In this document: in pieces, positions 50,720-59,830 of the stretch | How the letters are laid out: each line of letters begins with the position of its first letter | How positions within the stretch are numbered: position 1 is the stretch's first letter | NCBI RefSeq assembly: GCF_036867135.1 | Contig: NZ_JBAJIJ010000001.1 | Location: forward strand, 62,001 to 126,000 | Length of the DNA: 64,000 bases | From: Aeromicrobium sp. Sec7.5 | GTDB lineage: Bacteria > Actinomycetota > Actinomycetes > Propionibacteriales > Nocardioidaceae | Reading direction: 5' to 3' | Position numbers and translations under genes: made by a program | Notes under the pieces: model-generated | Told to the model about the DNA's origin: nothing | Database searches by the model: none | The model's input: only the letters and a program-made list of their open reading frames with translations

Positions 50720-51538
50720 TCAGGCCGCTGCTGCGGTGCGGGTCTGCTCGGCGCGGGCGACGGTCGTGTCGATGACCCGGGTGACCAGCTCGGGGTCGTC
50801 GATCATCGGCACGTGGCCGCAGCCGGGCAGGTCGACGTGCTCGGCGTGGGTCAGGCGCGCGCGGGCGGTGCGTGACTGCGAGTAGGGCAGGATCAGGTCC
50901 TTCGTGCCCCAGGCGACGGTCGTGGTGACGGGGACCTGGTGGTCGAAGAAGTAGCCCAGCGCCTGGATCGCGGTGCGCTCGAACGCGGTGCAGTACTTCA
51001 GGCCACGCGCGTCGCGCAGGGCCGCGTCCTGGGGGATGCGCTCCGGGTGCGCGTAGAGCAGCTGGCCCGACAGGCGCAGGCCGATCTCGGTGCGGGTGAG
51101 TCGCTTGACGACGAACTCCGGCGAGAGCACCGCGACGATGCGCAGCACGAACAGTGCGGCGAGGGCCTGGAACTTGCTGATCGGGCCGAAGAACCCGGCG
51201 GGGCTCAGCGCGGTGACTGACGAGACGAGTCCGCGCGCGCCGAGCTCGAGCGAGATGGCGCCGCCGAGGGAGTTGCCCACGACGTGCGGCTTGGTGACGC
51301 CCCAGCGCTCGAACTGCGACGCGAGGTGGTCGACCGCGTTCGGCATCGAGTAGGGAACGCCGCCGGCGAATGCGGGTGACTCGCCGAAGCCCGAGAGGTC
51401 GGGAGCGATGACGTCGTAGCGCGTGGCGAGGTCGTCGATGATCGGGTCCCACGCGCCCTTGTTGTGGCCGATGCCGTGCAGCAGGACCAGCGTGGGCCCG
51501 GAGCCCTTGCGGACGTAGGTGAGGTCGGGGAGCAGCAT
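50720..51538 (-). CDS. Alpha/beta-fold hydrolase
   Basis: 272 aa: oxyanion LVLLHGIGHNKGAWDP, nucleophile elbow GNSLGGAIS with Ser, acid near GTKDLILP and His in GCGHVPMIDDP. The fold and C-C hydrolase/esterase look are clear; substrate unknown. ATG 51538 with GAAGAGAG upstream; divergent from the CoA-transferase gene and its operator, so it may share that control. Confidence 0.87.
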   Translation of the reverse strand: MLLPDLTYVRKGSGPTLVLLHGIGHNKGAWDPIIDDLATRYDVIAPDLSGFGESPAFAGGVPYSMPNAVDHLASQFERWGVTKPHVVGNSLGGAISLELGARGLVSSVTALSPAGFFGPISKFQALAALFVLRIVAVLSPEFVVKRLTRTEIGLRLSGQLLYAHPERIPQDAALRDARGLKYCTAFERTAIQALGYFFDHQVPVTTTVAWGTKDLILPYSQSRTARARLTHAEHVDLPGCGHVPMIDDPELVTRVIDTTVARAEQTRTAAAA

Positions 51539-51622
51539 CGGGGACTCTTCTCTCTTCCGGGCCGGCGGCGGACTGCGACATCGATGATGGCACGACCGGA
51601 ACGGCAGCGTACCGCGAGTATG

Positions 51623-51652
51623 TTGAAATCGTGACACCACTACTGTCACAAT
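51623..51652 (+). promoter_or_regulatory. CoA-transferase promoter with inverted-repeat operator
   Basis: TTGAAA (51623-51628), 18-nt spacer, CACAAT (51647-51652); the GTG start is 6 nt further. GTGACA-CCACTAC-TGTCAC (51631-51649), a perfect 6-7-6 inverted repeat, fills the spacer, the placement typical of MerR-family sites. The same repeat, in inverted orientation with one mismatch over 18 bp, precedes the thiolase gene at 56021. Confidence 0.7.
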
Positions 51653-51658
51653 GGTGCT

Positions 51659-52825
51659 GTGACTGTAGACAATCCCGCCCGAGGCCCGCTGGCCGGAGTC
51701 CGTGTCGTCGAGCTGGCCGGCATCGGCCCCGGCCCGTTCGCCGCGATGATGCTGGCCGACCTCGGCGCCGACGTGATCCGCGTCGACCGCCCGGGCGGCG
51801 GAGGCCTCACCCTGGGCCCGGCCGAGCGCGACATCCTCGGCCGCGGTCGCCCCAGCGTCGCGATCGACCTGAAGGCCGACGGCGGGATCGACCTCGTCCT
51901 CGACCTGGTCGAGAAGGCCGACATCCTCCTCGAGGGGTATCGCCCCGGCGTCACCGAGCGCCTCGGCCTCGGGCCCGCCGAGTGCCACGCCCGCAACCCG
52001 CGCCTCGTCTACGGTCGCATGACCGGATGGGGCCAGGACGGCCCGCTCGCGCAGAGCGCGGGCCACGACATCAACTACATCTCGGTCGCCGGTGGACTCG
52101 ATCCGCTCGGTCGCCGCGGCGGTCCGCCCGCCTTTCCGCAGAACCTGCTCGGCGACTTCGGCGGTGGCTCGCTCTACCTCGTCGCCGGGGTGCTCGCGGC
52201 GCTCACGCACGCGCGCGCCACGGGTGAGGGCCAGGTCGTCGACGCCGCCATCACCGACGGCGTCGCCCACCTGATGTCGATGGCCGTGACGATGCAGCAG
52301 AACCAGGTCTGGGACGGCAGTCGGGGCACGAGCCTGCTCGGCGGCGGGTCACCCTTCTACGACGTCTACGAGACCTCGGACGGCCGCTGGATGTCGGTCG
52401 GCGGACTCGAGCCGCAGTTCTGGGCCGCCACCGAGAAGCTGCTGGCCGAGGCCGGCTTCGCCGATCTCCCGGACCGCAACGACCCGCGGAACTGGCGCGA
52501 CCTCCGCGCCCGGCTGACGGAGGCCTTCGCCTCGCGCACCCAGGCCGAGTGGGCCGAGGTGTTCGAGGGCACGGACGCCTGCATCGCCCCCGTCGTGCCG
52601 CTGACGGAGGCGTACGAGCACCCGCACAACGTCGCCCGCGGCACGTACGTCGAGCGCGACGGACTCGTGCAGCCGGCCCCCGCGCCGCGCTTCTCGGCCA
52701 CCCCGGCCACCCTCGGCACCCCGCCCTCCCGCACCGGTGCCGACACCCGAACCGCGCTGACGGCGTGGGGCGTCGACGACGTCGACACCCTCATCGCCCG
52801 CGGCGTAGCCGTCCAGAACGACTGA
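51659..52825 (+). CDS. CaiB/BaiF-family CoA-transferase / alpha-methylacyl-CoA racemase
   Basis: 388 aa class III CoA-transferase fold: LAGVRVVELAGIGPGPFAAM, DLGADVIRVDRP, LKADGGIDLVLDLV, GWGQDGPLAQSAGHDINYI (His-Asp region used by alpha-methylacyl-CoA racemases) and FAEVFEGTDACIAPV-type end. The racemase motif favours epimerising 2-methyl branched acyl-CoAs. GTG 51659. Acyl-CoA dehydrogenase follows 37 nt downstream. Confidence 0.87.
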   Translation: MTVDNPARGPLAGVRVVELAGIGPGPFAAMMLADLGADVIRVDRPGGGGLTLGPAERDILGRGRPSVAIDLKADGGIDLVLDLVEKADILLEGYRPGVTERLGLGPAECHARNPRLVYGRMTGWGQDGPLAQSAGHDINYISVAGGLDPLGRRGGPPAFPQNLLGDFGGGSLYLVAGVLAALTHARATGEGQVVDAAITDGVAHLMSMAVTMQQNQVWDGSRGTSLLGGGSPFYDVYETSDGRWMSVGGLEPQFWAATEKLLAEAGFADLPDRNDPRNWRDLRARLTEAFASRTQAEWAEVFEGTDACIAPVVPLTEAYEHPHNVARGTYVERDGLVQPAPAPRFSATPATLGTPPSRTGADTRTALTAWGVDDVDTLIARGVAVQND

Positions 52826-52862
52826 CCTCCACCCCCAGCTCGATCCAACCCGAGGAGCACCC

Positions 52863-54005
52863 ATGAAGCGCACCATCTTCGACGCCGACCACGACGCGTT
52901 CCGCGACACCGTCCGATCCTTCTGCGAGAAGGAGATCTCGCCGCACCACGAGGAGTGGGAGAAGGCCAGCATCGTGCCGCGCGACCTGTGGCTGAAGGCC
53001 GGCGAGATGGGCCTGCTCGGCTTCATGATGCCGGAGTCGCACGGCGGCGGCGGAGTCGACGACTTCCGCTACAACGCGATCCTCAACGAGGAGATCACCC
53101 GCATCGGCGCCTCCGGCGTCGGCTTCGTGATCCAGACCGACCTGGTCTCGGGCTACCTGCTGTCGCACGCCACCGAGGAGCAGAAGGACCGGTGGTTCCC
53201 CGGCTTCTGCTCGGGCGAGATCATCACGGCGATCGCCATGACCGAGCCGGGCACCGGCTCGGACCTGCAGGGCATCAAGACCACCGCGGTCCGCGACGGC
53301 GACGAGTACGTCATCAACGGCTCGAAGACCTTCATCACGAACGGCATCAACGCCGACCTCGTGCTCGTGGTCTGCCAGACCGACCCGTCGGCCGGCGCGA
53401 TGGGCTTCTCGCTGATCGCCGTCGAGCGCGGCGCGAAGGGCTTCGAGCGTGGCCGCAACCTCGACAAGATCGGCCTCAAGGCGCAGGACACCGCCGAGCT
53501 GTTCTTCGACGACGTCCGCGTGCCGGTGACCAACCTCATCGGTGAAGAGGGCAAGGGCTTCATCTACCTGATGGAGAAGCTGCCCCAGGAGCGTCTCTCG
53601 ATCTCGGTCGTCGCCGCCGCGGCCACGCGCCGCATCGTCGACATGACCCTCGAGTACGTCAAGGACCGCAAGGCCTTCGGTCGCGCGATCGGCAACTTCC
53701 AGAACACGCGCTTCAAGATGGCGGAGCTCCACACCGAGGCCACGATCGCGCAGGTCTTCGTCGACGAGTCGATCGTGCGCCACAACTCAAAGGAGCTCAC
53801 CGTCGAGGGCGCCGCGATGGGCAAGTGGTGGACGACCGAGCTGCAGAAGCGTGCGGCCGACGAGTGCCTCCAGCTGCACGGTGGCTACGGCTACATGAGC
53901 GAGTACCCGATCTCGAAGGCGTACCTCGACACCCGCATCCAGACGATCTACGGCGGCACGACCGAGATCATGAAGGAGATCGTCGGTCGCGGCATGGGCA
54001 TCTGA
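52863..54005 (+). CDS. Acyl-CoA dehydrogenase
   Basis: 380 aa FAD flavoprotein: AMTEPGTGSDLQGIKTTA, FITNG, RKAFGRAIGNFQ and QLHGGYGYMSEYPISKAYLD, with the catalytic Glu in IYGGTTEIMKE. It introduces the 2,3-double bond of an acyl-CoA. GAGGAGCA lies 4-6 nt before ATG 52863. Very rich in GAG/AAG codons and tightly behind the racemase-like gene, so the pair likely acts on the same substrate. Confidence 0.94.
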   Translation: MKRTIFDADHDAFRDTVRSFCEKEISPHHEEWEKASIVPRDLWLKAGEMGLLGFMMPESHGGGGVDDFRYNAILNEEITRIGASGVGFVIQTDLVSGYLLSHATEEQKDRWFPGFCSGEIITAIAMTEPGTGSDLQGIKTTAVRDGDEYVINGSKTFITNGINADLVLVVCQTDPSAGAMGFSLIAVERGAKGFERGRNLDKIGLKAQDTAELFFDDVRVPVTNLIGEEGKGFIYLMEKLPQERLSISVVAAAATRRIVDMTLEYVKDRKAFGRAIGNFQNTRFKMAELHTEATIAQVFVDESIVRHNSKELTVEGAAMGKWWTTELQKRAADECLQLHGGYGYMSEYPISKAYLDTRIQTIYGGTTEIMKEIVGRGMGI

Positions 54006-54052
54006 GCCTGCGCACCTGAACCGGGGCGCCGGGGTCGACTACCGTCGCGACC

Positions 54053-55102
54053 ATGACCGGTCGCGATGACCTCGAGGCTCTGCTCGGCCCCGGTGCCCAC
54101 GGCTACTTCGCCGGGGGCGCCGGGGACGAGCTCACGCTGCGCGACAACCACGAGGCGTGGCGGCGCATCGCGCTCCACCCACGGGTGCTGGTCGACGTCG
54201 CGGAGCGCGATCTCGGCACGACGCTGCTCGGCCGGCACCGGCCGCACCCGATCGTGGTGGCGCCGATGGCGTACCAGAAGCACGCGCACGAGGTGGGTGA
54301 GCTCGGCACGGCCGCGGCGGCCGCGGCGACCGACTCGCTCTACGTGCTCTCGTCGCAGACCACGACCAGCCCGTCCGACGTGGCCGCCGCGCTGGGACCG
54401 TCGGACCGCTGGTTCCAGCTCTACGTCTTCAGAGACCGCGCGGTGTCGCACGACCTCGTGGCCGAGGCGCGCGAGAGCGGGTACGAGGCCCTCGTCATCA
54501 CGGTCGACTTCCCCGTCGCCGGGTGGCGCGAGCGCGACAAGCGCACCGGGTTCCGGGTCGAGCACCCGATCGCGCTCAACCCGTCCGGGCCGCCGCTGAC
54601 CACCGAGCAGCTGTTCGCGATGCACGACGCGAGCCTGACGTGGGACGACATCGGTGAGTTCGCCGACGCCGCAGGCATGCCCGTCGTGCTCAAGGGCGTG
54701 CTCCGACCTGACGACGCCGAGCGCGCGGTCGACGCCGGGGCGTCCGGGATCATCGTCTCGAACCACGGAGGACGACAGCTCGACACGACCCTCGCCGGGA
54801 TCGACGCGCTGCCGCCGATCGTCGACGCCGTCGGTGGCACCGTCGACCTGCTCGTCGACGGTGGGGTCACCCGCGGCTGGGACGTCGCCAAGGCACTGGC
54901 GCTCGGGGCCGACGCGGTGCTGGTCGGCCGGCACGTCCTGTGGGGCCTGGCCCGGGGAGGCGCAGAAGGAGCCGAGGCCGTGCTCCAACAGCTGGTCGCC
55001 GAGCTCGACTCGACCCTCGCCCTCCTCGGCTGCCCCCGGGCTGCCGACCTCGACGGCAGCTACGTCGGCCGGCGGCCCGCTGGTTTCCCACCCGCTGGTT
55101 GA
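54053..55102 (+). CDS. FMN-dependent alpha-hydroxy-acid oxidase/dehydrogenase
   Basis: 349 aa TIM barrel: N-terminal YFAGGAGDELTLRDNHEAW, PIVVAPMAYQKHAHEVGELG, catalytic His and FMN phosphate sites in GIIVSNHGGRQLD and LVDGGVTRGWDVAKALALGAD-VLVGR. It oxidises lactate/glycolate-type 2-hydroxy acids. TACCGT (54040-54045) is 7 nt from ATG 54053. The stop TGA is supplied by the REP-like element that begins at 55091, so the final residues come from repeat DNA. Confidence 0.9.
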   Translation: MTGRDDLEALLGPGAHGYFAGGAGDELTLRDNHEAWRRIALHPRVLVDVAERDLGTTLLGRHRPHPIVVAPMAYQKHAHEVGELGTAAAAAATDSLYVLSSQTTTSPSDVAAALGPSDRWFQLYVFRDRAVSHDLVAEARESGYEALVITVDFPVAGWRERDKRTGFRVEHPIALNPSGPPLTTEQLFAMHDASLTWDDIGEFADAAGMPVVLKGVLRPDDAERAVDAGASGIIVSNHGGRQLDTTLAGIDALPPIVDAVGGTVDLLVDGGVTRGWDVAKALALGADAVLVGRHVLWGLARGGAEGAEAVLQQLVAELDSTLALLGCPRAADLDGSYVGRRPAGFPPAG

Positions 55103-55139
55103 GGTGTGAGTGCGCCCTGGCGCGCGAGCCTCGAAGCCA
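55091..55139 (+). repeat. REP-like element copy overlapping a gene end
   Basis: CGCTGGTTGAGGTGTGA, inner hairpin GCGC-CCTG-GCGC, GAGCCTCGAAGCC. Its TTGA provides the stop codon of the hydroxy-acid oxidase. The left end has T instead of C in GGTGCGA. Confidence 0.82.
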
Positions 55140-55174
55140 CTGGTCGGGTGACGGGCAGCGTGCAGGGTCTTGGC

Positions 55175-55903
55175 TCAGACCCGGCGGCGGACGGTCTCGC
55201 GCTTGAGCTCGTCGACGGCGTCCTCGTAGGCCGAGACCAGGGCCTGCACCGTGAGGGGCTTGAAGCGCTCGACCATCGCGGTGATGGCCTCGGGCGGCTG
55301 GCCCGAGGCCTTCAGGTGCGGCCAGACCTCTTGGCGGAACAGCTCGGTCAGCTGCTCGGCGAGCTGGGTGCCGTGCTCGACGACGATGTGCCGGGAGGCG
55401 CGGGCGGCTGCGACCGGGAGGCCGGCGTCGAGAAAACCGATGCCGATGGCCAGATGGGCCGGGGCGACGCGGAAGACGTCCTCGGCCGGGGTGGGTTCGG
55501 CGATGCCGATCGCGACGAGGACGTCGAGGTCGTCGTCGCTCAGTGAGCGGCCGGACCGCACCTCGAGCGTCGCGCGGTCCATCTGCTCGGGCAGGTCGGG
55601 GCTCCAGGGCGCCAACAGCGTGCGGTGGAGCGCGACCTCCTCGGGCGTGGCGTCGGACGGGATCCGCTCGAGGTAGCCCTCGATCGCCGACAGGGTCAGG
55701 CCGTGCGCCTGCAGCTCACGCACGAGCTCGAGCCGGGCGAGGTGGTCGGACCCGTAGAAGCCGTTGCGGCCCGCGCGCCGCGGCGGCGGGATGAGCCCTC
55801 GGCCGGCGTAGAAGCGGACGGTCCGCACCGTCATGCCGACGCGGGACGCCAGCTGCTCGACGCTCAGCGACTCGGAGTCGGGCGATCCCTCGGTGGCACT
55901 CAC
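55175..55903 (-). CDS. MerR-family transcriptional regulator
   Basis: 242 aa. MerR HTH (about 13-80: SVEQLASRVGMTVRTVRFYA, then GLIPPPRRAG and YGSDHLARLELVRELQAHGL) followed by a 150-aa effector domain of unknown ligand. It is divergent from the thiolase-FadB operon, whose promoter has the TGACA-N7-TGTCA repeat also found before the CoA-transferase genes; it is the best candidate to bind both. GTG 55903 is 6 nt after TATCCT (55915-55910): leaderless. Confidence 0.87.
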   Translation of the reverse strand: MSATEGSPDSESLSVEQLASRVGMTVRTVRFYAGRGLIPPPRRAGRNGFYGSDHLARLELVRELQAHGLTLSAIEGYLERIPSDATPEEVALHRTLLAPWSPDLPEQMDRATLEVRSGRSLSDDDLDVLVAIGIAEPTPAEDVFRVAPAHLAIGIGFLDAGLPVAAARASRHIVVEHGTQLAEQLTELFRQEVWPHLKASGQPPEAITAMVERFKPLTVQALVSAYEDAVDELKRETVRRRV

Positions 55904-56020
55904 ACGCCGAGGATAGTGGCAGTTCCGGTGTCACGATCCGTACCGAACCCGGAAGGGCGTACAGTCTGCGCTGACTGTTCATCGCCCGGCCCTACCGCCG
56001 GACCGGTGACCGGAGTACCC

Positions 56021-56041
56021 TGACAGTAGTAGTGTCACAAT
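56021..56041 (+). promoter_or_regulatory. Thiolase-operon operator/promoter
   Basis: TGACA-GTAGTAG-TGTCA (56021-56037) runs into CACAAT (56036-56041), a candidate -10, giving a leader of about 105 nt for fadA. The stretch TGTCACAATGGT is identical to that at the CoA-transferase promoter. No clear -35, as is common for activator-dependent MerR promoters. Confidence 0.65.
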
Positions 56042-56150
56042 GGTTCGGCTCGGTGGAGACACCGGGCCACCCCTTCGTGCTGGCTCCGCGTCGGCACAGT
56101 GCTGGCACCACGTCAGCCGACCTGCCCCACCCGTCTGCGAGGACCCACTC

Positions 56151-57365
56151 ATGACCGAAGCTTTCGTCTACGACGCCATCCGCACCCCGCGTGGTCGCGG
56201 CAAGAAGACCGGCTCCCTCCACGAGGTCAAGCCGATCGACCTGGTGACGGGTCTGATCAGCGAGATCCAGAACCGCAACCCCTCCCTCGACCCGAACGCG
56301 ATCGACGACCTCGTGCTCGGCGTCGTCTCGCCCGTGGGTGACCAGGGCGGCGACATCGCCAAGACCGCGGCCATCGCCGCCGGCCTGCCCGACACCGTCG
56401 CCGGTGTCCAGCTCAACCGCTTCTGCGCGTCGGGCCTCGAGGCCGTCAACCAGGCCTCCGGTCGCGTCCGCTCCGGCTGGGAGGACTTCATCCTCGCCGG
56501 TGGCGTCGAGTCCATGAGCCGCGTGCCCATGGGCAGCGACGGTGGCGCCTGGGCCATGGACCCGCGCACCAACCTCGACACCTCCTTCGTCCCCCAGGGC
56601 ATCGGTGCCGACCTCATCGCCACGATCGAGGGCTACAGCCGCGAGGACGTCGACACGTTCGCCGCCGAGTCGCAGGCCCGTGCCGCCAAGGCCATCGCCA
56701 ACGGCTACTTCAGCAAGTCGGTCATCCCCGTCGTCGACAAGAACGGCCTGACGATCCTCGACCACGACGAGTTCGTGCGCGAGGGCACCACGGTCGAGTC
56801 GCTCGGCAGCCTGAAGCCGTCGTTCGCCGACATCGGTGAGCTCGGTGGCTTCGACGCGGTCGCGCTCGAGAAGTACACGCAGCTCGAGAAGATCAACCAC
56901 GTCCACCACGCCGGCAACAGCTCCGGCATCGTCGACGGCGCGGCCCTCGTGCTCATCGGCAGCGACGAGGCCGGCAAGAAGGCGGGCCTCACGCCCACCG
57001 CGCGCATCCTCTCGACCGCCGTCTCCGGCGCCGACCCGACGATCATGCTGACGGGCCCCGGCCCGGCCAGCAAGAAGGCGCTCGCCAAGGCGGGCCTGTC
57101 GATCGACGACATCGACCTGATCGAGATCAACGAGGCCTTCGCGGCCGTCGCGATGCGCCTGATGAAGGACCTCGGCGACTTCCCGCACGATCGCACCAAC
57201 GTCAACGGTGGCGCGATCGCGATGGGTCACCCGCTCGGCGCGACCGGCGCGATGATCCTCGGCACCCTGATCGACGAGCTCCACCGCCGTGAGAAGCGCT
57301 ACGGCCTCGCCACGCTCTGCGTCGGCGGCGGCATGGGCATCGCCACGGTCATCGAAGCCCTCTGA
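56151..57365 (+). CDS. fadA: Acetyl-CoA acyltransferase (thiolase)
   Basis: 404 aa: catalytic Cys in [35 protein letters not shown] and [15 protein letters not shown] with the C-terminal CVGGGMGIA. It carries out the last thiolytic step of beta-oxidation. ATG 56151 is chosen over an earlier ATG at 56040, which lies inside the promoter. FadB-type gene follows 35 nt downstream. Confidence 0.95.
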   Translation: MTEAFVYDAIRTPRGRGKKTGSLHEVKPIDLVTGLISEIQNRNPSLDPNAIDDLVLGVVSPVGDQGGDIAKTAAIAAGLPDTVAGVQLNRFCASGLEAVNQASGRVRSGWEDFILAGGVESMSRVPMGSDGGAWAMDPRTNLDTSFVPQGIGADLIATIEGYSREDVDTFAAESQARAAKAIANGYFSKSVIPVVDKNGLTILDHDEFVREGTTVESLGSLKPSFADIGELGGFDAVALEKYTQLEKINHVHHAGNSSGIVDGAALVLIGSDEAGKKAGLTPTARILSTAVSGADPTIMLTGPGPASKKALAKAGLSIDDIDLIEINEAFAAVAMRLMKDLGDFPHDRTNVNGGAIAMGHPLGATGAMILGTLIDELHRREKRYGLATLCVGGGMGIATVIEAL

Positions 57366-57400
57366 CCCGCACGAGACCTGAGAGAAGAGAGACACATTTC

Positions 57401-59581
57401 ATGACTGCAGCCGTGCGCTACGAGGTCAAGGACGCGATCGCTCACATCGTCCTGGACGACCCGAACCAGAGCGCCAACACGATGAACGAGGCCTACCGCG
57501 ACGGCATGGCCGCCGCGGTGGACTCCTACGTCGCCGACGTCCAGGCCGGCACCGTCAAGGGTGCCGTCGTCTCCTCGGCGAAGAAGACCTTCTTCGCCGG
57601 TGGTGACCTGAAGCTGATGCTGAAGGCCACCCAGGAGGACGCCCCCCGCTTCTTCGAGGAGGTCGAGAGCGTCAAGTCCGCGCTCCGCCGCCTGGAGACC
57701 GCGGGCAAGCCCGTCGCCTCCGCGATCAACGGCGCCGCCCTCGGTGGTGGCCTCGAGATCGCTCTCGCGACGCACCACCGCGTCGCGGCGGAGGGTCGCT
57801 ACGACATCGGTCTGCCGGAGGCGAGCCTCGGCCTGCTGCCCGGTGGCGGTGGCGTCACCCGCACCGTCCGCATGCTCGGCATCGCCGACGCCCTGATGAA
57901 GGTGCTTCTCCAGGGCCCGCGCTTCAAGCCGGCCAAGGCCGTCGAGATCGGTCTGGTCCACGAGGTCGTGGCTCCCGAGGACCTGCTGTCGACCGCAGTC
58001 GCGTGGGTCGAGGCTCACGCCGACGACGCCGAGGCCGCGACCCAGCCGTGGGACCGCAAGGGCTACCGCATTCCCGGCGGCTCGCCGTCGACCCCGTCGT
58101 TCGCCGCGAACCTGCCGGCCTTCCCGTCCAACCTGCGCAAGCAGGTCAAGGGTGCCGACTACCGCGCGCAGAAGAACATCATGAGCGCCGCGGTCGAGGG
58201 CGCCCAGGTCGACTTCGACACCGCGTCGCGCATCGAGAGCCGCTACCTCGTCGAGCTCATCGTCGGTCAGCAGTTCAAGAACATGACGCAGGCGTTCTTC
58301 TTCGACCTCTCCGCCATCAACGCGGGCAAGTCGCGTCCCGAGGGCGTGGAGAAGAAGCTGCCCGAGAAGGTCGCCGTCATCGGCGCCGGCATGATGGGCG
58401 CCGGCATCGCGTACGTCACCGCGCAGGCCGGCATCGAGGTCGTGCTGAAGGACATCTCGCTCGAGGCCGCCGAGAAGGGCAAGTCGTACAGCGAGAAGAT
58501 CCTCGACAAGGCCGTCTCGCGCGGCAAGATCACCGAGGAGAAGAAGGCCGAGGTGCTGGGCCGGATCACGGCCACCGCCGACTACGCCGACCTCGAGGGC
58601 ACCGACTTCGTCGTCGAGGCCGTGTTCGAGAACGTCAAGCTTAAGCACGACGTGTTCGCCGAGCTCGAGAAGGTCGTCAAGCCCGACGCGCTGCTCGGCT
58701 CCAACACGTCGACGCTGCCGATCACGGGCCTGGCCGAGGGCGTCTCGCGTCCGAAGGACTTCATCGGGATCCACTTCTTCTCGCCCGTCGACAAGATGCC
58801 GCTGGTCGAGATCATCGCCGGCGAGGAGACCTCCGACGAGGCCATCGCCCGGGTCTTCGACTACACCCTGGCGATCAAGAAGACCCCGATCGTCGTGGGC
58901 GACAGCCGTGGCTTCTTCACCAGCCGGGTCATCGGCACGTTCGTCAACGAGGGCATCGGCATGCTCGCCGAGGGCGTCGCGCCGGCCACGATCGAGAAGG
59001 CCACCACGCAGGCCGGCTTCCCGGCCCCCGTGCTCCAGCTGACCGACGAGCTCAACATGGAGCTCATGGTCAAGATCCGCAACGAGTCCAAGGCTGCGGC
59101 CGAGGCCGAGGGCGGCACCTGGACCCCGGCGGCCGCCGAGGACGTCATCGACCAGATGATCGACGCGGGCCGCCCGAGCCGCCTCAAGGGCGCGGGCTTC
59201 TACGAGTACGTCGACGGCAAGCGCACCGGCCTCTGGTCGGGCCTGGCGGAGAAGTTCCCGACGTCCGCCGAGCAGCCGCCGCTGCAGGACCTGCGTGAGC
59301 GTCTGACGTTCATCATGAGCCTCGAGTCGGTCAAGTGCCTCGACGAGGGCGTCCTGCGCTCGGTGCCCGACGCCAACATCGGTTCGATCTTCGGCATCGG
59401 CTTCCCGCCCAACCAGGGCGGCGTGCTGCAGTACATCAACGGCTACGAGGCCGCCGACGGCCGCTTGGGCATCCAGGCCTTCGTCGAGCGCGCCAACGAG
59501 CTGGCCGAGCAGTACGGCGAGCGCTTCCTGCCGCCGGCCTCGCTCGTCGAGAAGGCGAAGAACGGCGAGAACTACGCCTGA
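57401..59581 (+). CDS. fadB: FadB/FadJ-type enoyl-CoA hydratase/3-hydroxyacyl-CoA dehydrogenase
   Basis: 726 aa bifunctional enzyme. Residues about 1-290 form the crotonase domain (KKTFFAGGDLKLML, NGAALGGGLEIALATHHRVA, LPEASLGLLPGGGG). Residues about 320-500 form the NAD-binding dehydrogenase domain (AVIGAGMMGAGIAYVTAQAG, GSNTSTLPI, GIHFFSPVDKMPLVEII), followed by C-terminal helical domains to about 715. With FadA it completes beta-oxidation. AGAGAAGAGAGA lies upstream of ATG 57401. Confidence 0.95.
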   Translation: MTAAVRYEVKDAIAHIVLDDPNQSANTMNEAYRDGMAAAVDSYVADVQAGTVKGAVVSSAKKTFFAGGDLKLMLKATQEDAPRFFEEVESVKSALRRLETAGKPVASAINGAALGGGLEIALATHHRVAAEGRYDIGLPEASLGLLPGGGGVTRTVRMLGIADALMKVLLQGPRFKPAKAVEIGLVHEVVAPEDLLSTAVAWVEAHADDAEAATQPWDRKGYRIPGGSPSTPSFAANLPAFPSNLRKQVKGADYRAQKNIMSAAVEGAQVDFDTASRIESRYLVELIVGQQFKNMTQAFFFDLSAINAGKSRPEGVEKKLPEKVAVIGAGMMGAGIAYVTAQAGIEVVLKDISLEAAEKGKSYSEKILDKAVSRGKITEEKKAEVLGRITATADYADLEGTDFVVEAVFENVKLKHDVFAELEKVVKPDALLGSNTSTLPITGLAEGVSRPKDFIGIHFFSPVDKMPLVEIIAGEETSDEAIARVFDYTLAIKKTPIVVGDSRGFFTSRVIGTFVNEGIGMLAEGVAPATIEKATTQAGFPAPVLQLTDELNMELMVKIRNESKAAAEAEGGTWTPAAAEDVIDQMIDAGRPSRLKGAGFYEYVDGKRTGLWSGLAEKFPTSAEQPPLQDLRERLTFIMSLESVKCLDEGVLRSVPDANIGSIFGIGFPPNQGGVLQYINGYEAADGRLGIQAFVERANELAEQYGERFLPPASLVEKAKNGENYA

Positions 59582-59593
59582 CGCCGCCTGACC

Positions 59594-59632
59594 ACGAACG
59601 CCCCTGTCCCCACGTGGGACGGGGGCGTTCGT
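59594..59632 (+). terminator. fadAB terminator
   Basis: ACGAACGCCCCTGTCCC (59594-59610) pairs with GGGACGGGGGCGTTCGT (59616-59632): a 17-bp stem with one T-G pair and a CACGT loop, 12 bp after the fadB stop. Confidence 0.88.
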
Positions 59633-59650
59633 CGTGTCCCGCCCCCGCCC

Positions 59651-59803
59651 TCCCCTCCGCTGGTTGAGGTGCGAACGCCGCCTGCGGTCCTCCCCTCCGG
59701 TGGTTGAGGTGCGAACGCCGCCTGCGGTCCTCCCCTCCGGTGGTTGAGGTGCGAACGCCGCCTGCGGCGTGAGCCTCGAAACCTCGTGCACCCGAATACC
59801 GGA
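59651..59803 (+). repeat. Tandem 40-bp array of the REP-like element
   Basis: Three units at exact 40-bp spacing (59651, 59691, 59731), each TCCCCTCCGG/C + TGGTTGAGGTGCGAACGCCG + CCTGCGG. The first two stop after the inner hairpin's left part (followed by TCC); the third continues through GAGCCTCGAAACC and shares a flank (CGTGCACCCGA) with the copy at 60756. It looks like replication slippage of a truncated unit. The 59582-59830 spacer holds otherwise only the terminator. Confidence 0.85.
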
Positions 59804-59830
59804 GCCCGACGTGACGGACCTCCCGACGCT

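Noticed and set aside
56040..56150. N-terminal extension of the thiolase from ATG 56040
   Set aside because: That ATG overlaps the presumed -10, and the extension matches nothing in the thiolase family; ATG 56151 gives the normal start.
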